Notes under the pieces: model-generated
The model's input: only the letters and a program-made list of their open reading frames with translations
The model's database searches: none
Told to the model about the DNA's origin: nothing
Part shown: piece after piece, positions 49,762-56,702 of the stretch
Layout: each line of letters starts with the position of its first letter
How positions within the stretch are numbered: the first letter of the stretch is position 1
Position numbers and translations under genes: made by a program
NCBI GenBank assembly: GCA_030447505.1
Contig: JAUJOT010000009.1
Location: 99,233-163,232, forward strand
Origin: Solirubrobacteraceae bacterium
Lineage (GTDB): Bacteria > Actinomycetota > Thermoleophilia > Solirubrobacterales > Solirubrobacteraceae
Reading direction: 5' to 3'
DNA: 64,000 nt

Positions 49762-50538
49762 CTACGCCCTGATCCGGACGATCGTGCCGAGCGGGATGCG
49801 CGACAGCAGCCAGCGCATGTCGCGATCGCTCGCCCGCAGGCAGCCGCTGCTCGCCGGCGTGCCGAGCGTCGCCTCGTTGGTCGTGCCGTGGATCGCGATC
49901 CGGTCGCCGCCGGTCCAACCCTGCGGCAGGTTCGGCTGGCGCCCGCTGAGCGCCAGCGCGCAGCAGCCGTAGGGGCCGCCGCCGCGGGCCGTCCGCAGCG
50001 CGTCGGTGACGGCGAAGCGACCGGTCGGCGTCGCGCTCCCCGCGCGCCCCACCGCCACGGCGAGGCGCCGCAGCACGCGCCCCTCGTGGCGCACGACGAG
50101 CTCGCGGGCGGACAGATCGACATGCAGCGCGTAGGGCGCGAGCAGCAGCTGCGCGCCGCCCGCGGGGATCCAGCCCGCGCGCGAGTTGGGCATGTGCTGC
50201 GACAGCACGCCGAGCCAGCCCGGGCGCCGCGCGACGACGGCCAGCACGCGCGGCGATCCGAAGCCGGTCAGCGGGCCGAGCGCGCGCACGACGTGCCCGC
50301 CCGGGCGGTCGCGCAGCTGAACGCGGCGCAGCAGGCGGGCGGCGATCGGGCCGCGGCGCAGCGGCTGCGCGCGCACCGACGCCACGCGCGACCCCTCTCG
50401 CGGCACCGTGAAACTCACAGCGGGCGAACTCACAGCGGGCGAGCGATCGGAGTCGCGCGAGTCGTGACCCAGGACGGCCAGCGCGCCTCCCGCGAGCACC
50501 GCGGCGACGACCAACGCGGCGGCGACTCGCGCGACCAC
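49762..50538 (-). CDS. L,D-transpeptidase (YkuD domain)
   Basis: A 258-residue exported enzyme that forms 3-3 peptidoglycan cross-links or attaches proteins to the wall. An N-terminal membrane anchor (about 5-25) precedes an SH3-like region (about 80-125) and a YkuD domain (about 133-258) with the catalytic block HGTTNEATLGTPASSGCLR containing the essential His and Cys. RLAVAVGRAGSATPTGRF is the first domain strand. Four bases downstream of the ParA-like gene on the same strand. Confidence 0.88.
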   Translation of the reverse strand: MVARVAAALVVAAVLAGGALAVLGHDSRDSDRSPAVSSPAVSFTVPREGSRVASVRAQPLRRGPIAARLLRRVQLRDRPGGHVVRALGPLTGFGSPRVLAVVARRPGWLGVLSQHMPNSRAGWIPAGGAQLLLAPYALHVDLSARELVVRHEGRVLRRLAVAVGRAGSATPTGRFAVTDALRTARGGGPYGCCALALSGRQPNLPQGWTGGDRIAIHGTTNEATLGTPASSGCLRASDRDMRWLLSRIPLGTIVRIRA

Positions 50539-50541
50539 CCG

Positions 50542-51321
50542 CTACGCCTCCGCGAGCGCCTGCAGTCGCTCACGTGCGGCCGGCATCTTCAGCCGCTGGA
50601 GGATCTCGTCGGCGAGCGCCAGGTAGTCGGCGCCGAGGTCCGGACGGTGGTCGAGGATCGACATCGCCCGTTCCGCCGCCTCGGCGTAGGCGATCGACTG
50701 GCGGATCGTCGTGTGAAACAGCTTGCGGCCGACGTGCTCGCGCAGCGAGATGTACGCGTCGCGGCTGTGACGCGTGCGCATGTCCGCGATGTTGAAGACG
50801 ACGCCGAGCCAGCCGAGGTCCGGGTTCAGGCCGTCGCGCGCGAGCTCGATGACCTCCAGCGCCTGCTCGACGCCCTGCATCGCGAAGTACTGCGCCTCGG
50901 TGCTCAGCAGCGCGTGATCGGCCGCGACGAGCGCGTTGACCGTCAGCAGGCCGAGCGACGGCGGACAGTCGAGCATCACCAGGTCGTAGGACTCCTTGAG
51001 CGGCTTGAGCGCGCGCCTGAGCGTCAGCTCGCGGCCCATCTTCCCGGCCAGCAGCAGCTCGGCCTCGGCGAGCGAGAGGTTCGACGGCATGACGTCGTCG
51101 TGGATCGCGGCGGCGGCCTCGGCGCGTCCGACGAGCACGTCGCCGATCGACGGCGCAGCCTCGGGATCGACGTCGAAGTAGTCCGACAGGTTGCCCTGCG
51201 GGTCGAGGTCGACCGCGAGCACCTCCATCCCGACACGACGAAAGACGTCGGTCAGCGTGCGGACAGCCGTCGTCTTGCCGGTGCCGCCCTTCTGGGACAG
51301 GACTGCGATCGTGGCGCCCAA
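50542..51321 (-). CDS. ParA/MinD-type ATPase
   Basis: A 259-residue deviant Walker A ATPase: QKGGTGKTTAVRTL (KGGTGKTT), Walker A' AVDLDPQGNLSDYFDVD and Walker B VMLDCPPSLGLLTVNAL. Such proteins position chromosomes, plasmids or other cargo. No ParB gene is adjacent; instead it lies between an L,D-transpeptidase and an FHA protein on the same strand, so it may not be a chromosome partitioning factor. The start is TTG at 51321, 12 bases after the FHA gene stop. Confidence 0.88.
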   Translation of the reverse strand: MGATIAVLSQKGGTGKTTAVRTLTDVFRRVGMEVLAVDLDPQGNLSDYFDVDPEAAPSIGDVLVGRAEAAAAIHDDVMPSNLSLAEAELLLAGKMGRELTLRRALKPLKESYDLVMLDCPPSLGLLTVNALVAADHALLSTEAQYFAMQGVEQALEVIELARDGLNPDLGWLGVVFNIADMRTRHSRDAYISLREHVGRKLFHTTIRQSIAYAEAAERAMSILDHRPDLGADYLALADEILQRLKMPAARERLQALAEA

Positions 51322-51333
51322 GGGCGCCTGATG

Positions 51334-51906
51334 CTACTCGGCCGCCAGCGTGGCGCCCGCGGCATCCGCGGGCAGGCCGGAGAGGTCGGCGAAGCGCAGC
51401 CGATAGCGCCCGATGACGACCTCGTCGCCGTCGACGAGCACGCGCGACACGGTCCGCTCGCCGTTGACGAAGACGCCGTTGAGACTGCGGTCGTCGAGCA
51501 CGCGCACGCCCTCGGACTCCGTCACGAGCACCGCGTGGCGGCGCGAGACGGTCGGGTCCTCGAAGCGCAGGTGCGCCGACAGGCTGCGGCCGATGCGCAT
51601 CGAGTCGCCCGGCATCGCGACGCTGCGCACGCTGCCGGCGTCGTGGAAGATCAGGTAGCGGCCGGGCTCGTCGATCGCGTTGCGGGCGGCATCGAGCGCG
51701 TCGGCGTCTCGGTTGCTCTGCTCGTCTGGCTCCGTGCGCCTGAAGCGGGCGGTGCCCGCGAAGAGCGATGCACGCGTGAAGCTCGCGCCGTCGCAGCCCG
51801 GGCAGGACGGAAGGACGTCCGCGGTCGTCATCTCGACGACGTGACCGCAGACCTCGCAGCGAAACGTGCCTGTACCTGCGAGCGTTCCAGACGTGAGCGA
51901 CTGCAT
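51334..51906 (-). CDS. FHA-domain protein with zinc ribbon
   Basis: A 190-residue protein. The N-terminus is a zinc ribbon (FRCEVCGHVVEM and LPSCPGC give four cysteines); the C-terminal 100 residues form an FHA domain with MRIGRSLSAHLRFEDPTVSRRHAVL and DDRSLNGVFVNGE, the phosphothreonine-binding GR, SRRH and N-G residues. It probably recruits a phosphorylated partner of a Ser/Thr kinase. ATG 51906 has AGGGAG eight bases upstream; an upstream start at 51936 is less likely. First gene of the minus-strand ParA/L,D-transpeptidase operon. Confidence 0.85.
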   Translation of the reverse strand: MQSLTSGTLAGTGTFRCEVCGHVVEMTTADVLPSCPGCDGASFTRASLFAGTARFRRTEPDEQSNRDADALDAARNAIDEPGRYLIFHDAGSVRSVAMPGDSMRIGRSLSAHLRFEDPTVSRRHAVLVTESEGVRVLDDRSLNGVFVNGERTVSRVLVDGDEVVIGRYRLRFADLSGLPADAAGATLAAE

Positions 51907-52108
51907 GCCGACACTCCCTTTCGCCAATCGTTGCAACGGCCGCTCCTCCCGCAGCTTGTGCTGAATATAACAATCGACTCAAGGCGCAGCGCGCTGCACG
52001 CAGCGCGCTTCGGAGTCAGCGGTCTACCCATGGTGGGGCAGTTGATAAAGGCGTCCTCAAGATTCCTCTCGCGAAAGGAGCAGCGGGCGCTGCGGCGAAG
52101 CACGGAGG

Positions 52109-52369
52109 ATGCCGCGGGCGGTTGCGACGATCGACGAGCAGGATCTCGAGCGCGCGCTGCTGCGCAAGAGCGTCGGGTCGCTCGCCGGCAGGCGCGACCG
52201 GTGCGCCGACTGCGGGCGTACGCCGCTGATCGGCGAGACGCTGCACCGCTATGCCGGCGGGTCGACGGTCTGCGAGCTGTGCCGTCCGCTGCGGCGCGGC
52301 GAGCCCGTCGAGAGCGAGCGCGTGCGCCACAGCGAGGCCGGTCTCGCCGTGCGCGTGCAGCGCCTGTGA
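52109..52369 (+). CDS. small zinc-finger-like protein
   Basis: An 86-residue basic protein with two CxxC pairs (CADCGRTP and CELCRP), likely a small zinc-binding fold. The N-terminus (DEQDLERALLRKSVGSLAGRRDR) is helical. Start site is doubtful, since GGAGG directly abuts the ATG. The preceding 200 bases (51907-52108) hold no other gene. Function unknown; possibly a ribosome or RNA-associated factor. Confidence 0.55.
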   Translation: MPRAVATIDEQDLERALLRKSVGSLAGRRDRCADCGRTPLIGETLHRYAGGSTVCELCRPLRRGEPVESERVRHSEAGLAVRVQRL

Positions 52370-52474
52370 CGCGCGCCAAGGGGCCGCGGCCTGCCGCACG
52401 GCAAGCGGCGCCAAGCGGTCTCCGCCTGCGCTGACGGGCAGGCGCGGCGCGCGTGGTGGGTCGCTGAAACCGAT

Positions 52475-52480
52475 TAGATT
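52475..52480 (+). promoter_or_regulatory. -10 element of SRPBCC gene
   Basis: TAGATT seven bases before the ATG at 52488, consistent with leaderless transcription. Confidence 0.4.
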
Positions 52481-52487
52481 CCCGCGC

Positions 52488-53015
52488 ATGGAGCCCCTCA
52501 CGCTGTCGACGACGATCGCCAAGCCGCGCGAGGAGGTCTTCGAGTACCTCGCCGACGTCGCCAACCACGAGGAGTTCAGCGACCACTGCATGGTCGACTG
52601 GCACCTGACCCGCGAAGACTCCTACGGCCATGGGGCGGGCGCGCGCTTTCGCCTGAAGTCGCGCTTCGATCGCTTCTCCTATGGAGACATCACGCTCGCG
52701 CAGGTCACGCCACCCGAGCTGATCGTCGCGAGCGGCCGCGGGGGGCGCTTCAATCGCATCCGCACGCTGTCGACGTGGACGCTCGAGGAGGACGGCGCGG
52801 GGCGGACGAAGGTCACGTTCGAGACGCAGTCGACGCCGGTCCTGAAGTCCGACGAGCTGATGGAGAAGTTGCTGCGCGTCCGCGTCGCGGCGACGCGCTG
52901 CCACGAGCGGGCGCTCGAGCGCCTGCGAACGATCCTCGAATCGGGCGAGGGTCGCGGCGAGCGCACGACGGTCGCCGGCGGGGCACGCAAACCCGCCAGC
53001 GGCTTCAGGTTGTAG
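52488..53015 (+). CDS. SRPBCC (START-like) family protein
   Basis: A 175-residue helix-grip protein: TLSTTIAKPREEVFEYLADVANHEEF at the N-terminus, a central sheet (GARFRLKSRFDRFSYGDITL, TLSTWTLEEDGAGRTKVTFE) and a long C-terminal helix ending in a basic tail. It probably binds a hydrophobic ligand; members include polyketide cyclases and lipid-transfer proteins. Residues do not allow a finer call. The following lipoprotein gene starts 12 bases later. Confidence 0.8.
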   Translation: MEPLTLSTTIAKPREEVFEYLADVANHEEFSDHCMVDWHLTREDSYGHGAGARFRLKSRFDRFSYGDITLAQVTPPELIVASGRGGRFNRIRTLSTWTLEEDGAGRTKVTFETQSTPVLKSDELMEKLLRVRVAATRCHERALERLRTILESGEGRGERTTVAGGARKPASGFRL

Positions 53016-53027
53016 ATTTCCCTGCCC

Positions 53028-53606
53028 TTGTCCCGCCTGCGCCGACCGATCGCCGTCCTCCTCGTCCTGCTCGCCGGAGGCGGCCTGGCGGCGTGCGGCA
53101 ACCACCACGACGAGGAGGCCCGGATCCAGCGGATCGAGGGCGAGGGCTTCTACCTCAGCCTCGGCGACCTGAAGTATCAGGTGCAGATCTCACGCCAGCT
53201 CAACCCCGACGACGTCCAGGACCGCAGGTTCCTGCAAGGGGTGCCGGAGGATGAGCGCGAGCTCGAGCCCGACGAGGTCTGGTTCGGGGTGTTCCTGCAG
53301 GTCGAGAACGAGTCCGACGCGCCGCAGCGGCCCTCGGGCGACATCGAGGTCATCGATACGCAGGAGAAGGTCTACGAGCCGATCGAGCTCGACGACACGA
53401 ACGCGTTCGCCTATCGCCCGAGCGAGCCGATTCCGCCCGGCGAGATCCTGCCGCTGCCGGACACGCCCGCCTATGACACGCCGATCCGCGGCGCGCTGCT
53501 GCTGTTCAAGCTCAAGAGCACGTCGCTGGACAACCGCCCGCTCGAGCTGAAGATCGAGGGCAGGACGACGCCCGAGCAGACGGGCATCATCGACCTCGAC
53601 GTGTAG
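53028..53606 (+). CDS. putative lipoprotein with immunoglobulin-like domain
   Basis: A 192-residue exported lipoprotein: short signal helix with lipobox LAAC (residue about 22), then a beta-rich domain (YQVQISRQLNPDD, WFGVFLQVENESDAPQRPS, ALLLFKLKSTSLDNRPLEL) resembling DUF4352/Ig-like extracellular domains. TTG 53028 was chosen because it places the positive charges directly before the signal helix. Probably co-transcribed with the SRPBCC gene. Function unknown. Confidence 0.65.
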   Translation: MSRLRRPIAVLLVLLAGGGLAACGNHHDEEARIQRIEGEGFYLSLGDLKYQVQISRQLNPDDVQDRRFLQGVPEDERELEPDEVWFGVFLQVENESDAPQRPSGDIEVIDTQEKVYEPIELDDTNAFAYRPSEPIPPGEILPLPDTPAYDTPIRGALLLFKLKSTSLDNRPLELKIEGRTTPEQTGIIDLDV

Positions 53607-53633
53607 TTTTCGCGGGCGCGCCTCGTGTGGCGA

Positions 53634-53743
53634 CCCACTAGCGCGTCGCCCTGAGCCCCGCGATCAGCGCCTGCCTGGCGACCGGCGCCCACTAGCGCGT
53701 CGCCCTGAGCCCCGCGATCAGCGCCTGCCTGGCGACCGGCGCC
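53634..53743 (+). repeat. 54-bp direct tandem duplication at PBP gene 3' end
   Basis: Two identical 54-bp units (53634-53687 and 53688-53741), each beginning CCCACTAGCGCGTCGCCCTG. The inner unit encodes the last 18 codons and stop of the PBP; the outer unit repeats them beyond the stop, so the protein is unaffected. Confidence 0.9.
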
Positions 53744-55428
53744 GCCGTTTCGCCGCCGGTGCCGTTGCGCACGAGCAGCACGCCGACGGCCACGCGCGGA
53801 CGCTTCGCCGGCGCGTAGGCCGCAAACCACGCGTCGGTGTCGGTCGGGTCGTCTGCCGCGGCCGCGGGGCACTGCGACGGCGCCGTCGGATCGGGGCTCG
53901 GCACGCAGTCGGGCGCGGTCGTGTCCTCGAGCTCCGCCGTCCCTGTCTTGCCGGCGACGCGCACGCCGGAGATCTGGGCAGCCTTGCCGGTGCCCTCGCG
54001 CACGACGGCCTCCATCATCCGCCCGACGAGTCGCGCGACGCCGGCGTCGACGACCTGCGTGCGCTGCGGCGTGCGGCGGCGCTCGAGCGTGAGCTGCGGA
54101 CGCTTGCCGCGCCCCGCGATCGTCGCGGCGACCCAGGCCATCTGCAGCGCCGTCGCCTGCACACGGCCCTGCCCGATCGCCGACGAGCCGACCGCGAGGT
54201 CGTCGCCGATCTCGCTCGCCGGCGGGATCGTGCTCGTCGCGGCGCCCGCTATCGCGATCTCCTTGTTGAAGCCGAACTTCTCGGCCGCCTTCACGAGCCG
54301 CGCCGCGCCGAGCCGCGCGCCGAGCGGCGCGAACACCGAGTTGCAGGAGTGCGCGAAGGAGTAGCGCAGCGTCCCGCCGCACGACTCGCCGTTTGCGTTC
54401 TCGAGCTCGACGCCCTCGATCGTCGTCTTCGTCTCGACCGGGTACTTCGAGTTCGGTCCGGCGAGCCCGGCCTCCAGGACGCCGGTCAGCGTGACGATCT
54501 TGAACGTCGAGCCCGGCGGCTGCAGGCCCGAGAAGGCGATCCCCGCAAGTGCCAGGATCTCTCCCGTCCGCGGCCGCACGACCGCGACCCCGCCGAGCCG
54601 GTCGCCCTTCGCGGCGACGGCCGCGCGCTGAACGCCGGGGTCGATCGACGAGCGCACCGACTCCGCAGGCCGCGGCCGCGTCGCCGCGAGCACGCGCCTG
54701 CCCGCGCGCAGCTGCCCGCCGGGCCTGCCCGTGAGCTGCTCCTCGAAGACGCGCTCCAGCCCGGACGTCCCGACGGTCGCGTTGCTCGGATAGCCGAGCT
54801 CGCGCAGGCGCGCCAGGCGCTGCGGGGGAGGCGCGCCGAGCTCGCCGACGATCGAGGACGCGACGTCGCCGATCGGCGAGCCGCGCTCCTCGCCCTGCGC
54901 GAGCGGCGTGCCGTCGCGGGCCAGGATGTCGGCGCGGCGCGGCAGCGCGGTACGCCGTTGGAGGCGCTCGCCTGGTGCGAGCCCGGGGAAGACGAGGTTC
55001 CGCTTCCAGTTGATGTGCGTGTCGTCACCCTCCTGCGAGAACGTGAGGCGCAGCGGCGCGCGGATCGTGCCGAAGACGCGCGTGGCGACCGTCATCGGCA
55101 CGCTGACGACGCCGTCGCGCAGCTCGCCGACCTCTCCGTGCGCGACCGCCGTCGCAGTCGCGGTCGCAGCGGCCGTGCGATATGCCTTCGCGAACCGGCG
55201 CATCGGCATCGTCCGCCGGTCCGCCTCGGCCAGCTCGGCCCGCATCGCGGCGAAGTCGCCGCGCGCCCACGCCGCGACGAAGCGCTCGGCGGTGCGCGTC
55301 TCGGCGGGCCGGTCGCCGTTAACCGTGAGCAGGGCGACGACGACGAGAACCGCCGCCGCGACGGCGCTTGCGATGATTAGCTGACGGGCAGGAGGGGACC
55401 GGCGTGAGCGTGAGGACTCGACAAGCAT
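53692..55428 (-). CDS. penicillin-binding protein with MecA_N-like domain
   Basis: A 578-residue membrane-anchored D,D-transpeptidase that cross-links peptidoglycan. One transmembrane helix (about 12-31) precedes an NTF2/MecA_N-like domain (about 38-140; AERFVAAWARGDFAAMRAEL), a PBP dimer domain (about 155-245) and a transpeptidase domain with the SxxK motif PGSTFK, SxN motif HSCNS and KTG motif AGKTGTAEL. TAGTTG lies six bases before the ATG at 55428, supporting that start. The MecA_N domain is typical of some class B PBPs of low beta-lactam affinity, but affinity cannot be inferred here. The 3' end is duplicated (54 bp). Confidence 0.9.
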   Translation of the reverse strand: MLVESSRSRRSPPARQLIIASAVAAAVLVVVALLTVNGDRPAETRTAERFVAAWARGDFAAMRAELAEADRRTMPMRRFAKAYRTAAATATATAVAHGEVGELRDGVVSVPMTVATRVFGTIRAPLRLTFSQEGDDTHINWKRNLVFPGLAPGERLQRRTALPRRADILARDGTPLAQGEERGSPIGDVASSIVGELGAPPPQRLARLRELGYPSNATVGTSGLERVFEEQLTGRPGGQLRAGRRVLAATRPRPAESVRSSIDPGVQRAAVAAKGDRLGGVAVVRPRTGEILALAGIAFSGLQPPGSTFKIVTLTGVLEAGLAGPNSKYPVETKTTIEGVELENANGESCGGTLRYSFAHSCNSVFAPLGARLGAARLVKAAEKFGFNKEIAIAGAATSTIPPASEIGDDLAVGSSAIGQGRVQATALQMAWVAATIAGRGKRPQLTLERRRTPQRTQVVDAGVARLVGRMMEAVVREGTGKAAQISGVRVAGKTGTAELEDTTAPDCVPSPDPTAPSQCPAAAADDPTDTDAWFAAYAPAKRPRVAVGVLLVRNGTGGETAAPVARQALIAGLRATR

Positions 55429-55501
55429 CCGACACAACTATGGCCCGCGCGCGGACGTACGCGCGCCATTTACCGTCAGCGCCGCCTGATCGGCCGTCGG
55501 C

Positions 55502-56644
55502 TTGACCCCGGTCGACATCGTCATCGTCGTCCTCGCCGCGTTCTTCGGCTTCGTCGGCTTCGCGCGCGGCTTTCTCATCGGGGTGCTCTCGCTGGTGGGG
55601 TTCGCCGGCGGCGCGTACCTCGGTACCCGCTTCGGGCCGCAGCTGCTCGACGAGGGCAACGCGTCGCCGTTCGCGCCGCTCTTCGGCCTGCTCGGCGCGC
55701 TCATCGGCGGCGTGATCCTGTCCGGCGGCGCGGAGGGGATCGCGGGGGCGATGCGCTCGGGGATCCGCTCGCCCGCGTTCGCCGTCTTCGACGGCCTGCT
55801 CGGCAGCGTGCTGGCGGTCGCGCTGGCGCTCGGGCTGGCCTGGCTCGTCAGCGTGATCGTGCTGCAGACGCCCGGCGTCCGCGACCTGCGCCGGCCGATC
55901 CAGCGCTCGGTGATCCTCAGGGAGCTCAACGCGGTCCTGCCGTCGGACAAGGTGCTCAAGGCGCTCGCGCGCTTTGACCCGTTTCCGACGATCCGCGGCC
56001 CGGAGGCGAACGTCGAGCGGCCACGGTCGAGGTACGCGCGGGATCCCGACGTGCAGGCCGCCGGGCGCTCGGTCGTGCGGGTTCTCTCGAACTCCTGCGG
56101 CCTCGGCGTCGCGGGCTCGGGCTGGGTCGCGGCCCCGGGCATCGTGGTGACGAATGCGCACGTCATCGCCGGTTCGAGCAGGGCGTCGGTCCAGTCCAGC
56201 GGCAGCGATCGGCGCCTCGACGCGACGGCGATCGCGTTTGACGCCAAGAACGACATCGCGGTGCTGCGCGTGCCGTCGCTGGACCGTCCGGCGCTGCGCT
56301 TCGCTCGTGAGGTCAAGCCGACCGAGCCGGGCGCCGCGCTCGGCTTTCCGCTCAACGGGCCGTTCAAGATCGTCCCGGCCCGGATCGGCCGGACCGCCGT
56401 CGTCCGCGTCAACGACGCCTACGAGCGGCAGCGCGTGCGCCGCAAGGTGACGAGCTTTCGCGCCGACGTGGAGCCCGGCAACTCCGGCGGCCCGCTCGTC
56501 GACCTCGCGGGTCGCGTGTCGGGCACGGTCTTCTCGAAGATCGTCGTAGGGCCCGAGGGCGGCTATGCCGTTCCCAACGACATCGTCCGCGACGCGCTGC
56601 GCAACGCCCGCGGTCGCGTCGACACCGGACGTTGCATCAATTAG
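55502..56644 (+). CDS. MarP-like membrane serine protease (CvpA + trypsin-like)
   Basis: A 380-residue protein with four N-terminal transmembrane helices of the CvpA/colicin-V-production type (about 1-130; FARGFLIGVLSLVGFAGGAYLGTRFG) and an extracytoplasmic chymotrypsin-like protease (about 180-375). The triad is visible in TNAHVIAG (His), KNDIAVL (Asp) and EPGNSGGPL (Ser). In mycobacteria MarP helps resist acid by cleaving a peptidoglycan hydrolase. The start is TTG at 55502; the divergent PBP gene begins 73 bases away. Confidence 0.88.
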   Translation: MTPVDIVIVVLAAFFGFVGFARGFLIGVLSLVGFAGGAYLGTRFGPQLLDEGNASPFAPLFGLLGALIGGVILSGGAEGIAGAMRSGIRSPAFAVFDGLLGSVLAVALALGLAWLVSVIVLQTPGVRDLRRPIQRSVILRELNAVLPSDKVLKALARFDPFPTIRGPEANVERPRSRYARDPDVQAAGRSVVRVLSNSCGLGVAGSGWVAAPGIVVTNAHVIAGSSRASVQSSGSDRRLDATAIAFDAKNDIAVLRVPSLDRPALRFAREVKPTEPGAALGFPLNGPFKIVPARIGRTAVVRVNDAYERQRVRRKVTSFRADVEPGNSGGPLVDLAGRVSGTVFSKIVVGPEGGYAVPNDIVRDALRNARGRVDTGRCIN

Positions 56645-56689
56645 CTGAGCGGCGAGCGACATTTCAACCGGCGGTGGCGGCTATGGCGC

Positions 56690-56695
56690 TACCCT
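56690..56695 (+). promoter_or_regulatory. topB -10 element
   Basis: TACCCT seven bases before the topB TTG, consistent with a leaderless transcript. Confidence 0.4.
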
Positions 56696-56702
56696 GCGGC
56701 CC

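Noticed and set aside
49888-52434. 848-codon plus-strand frame
   Set aside because: Runs antisense through L,D-transpeptidase, ParA and FHA genes, all with intact motifs.
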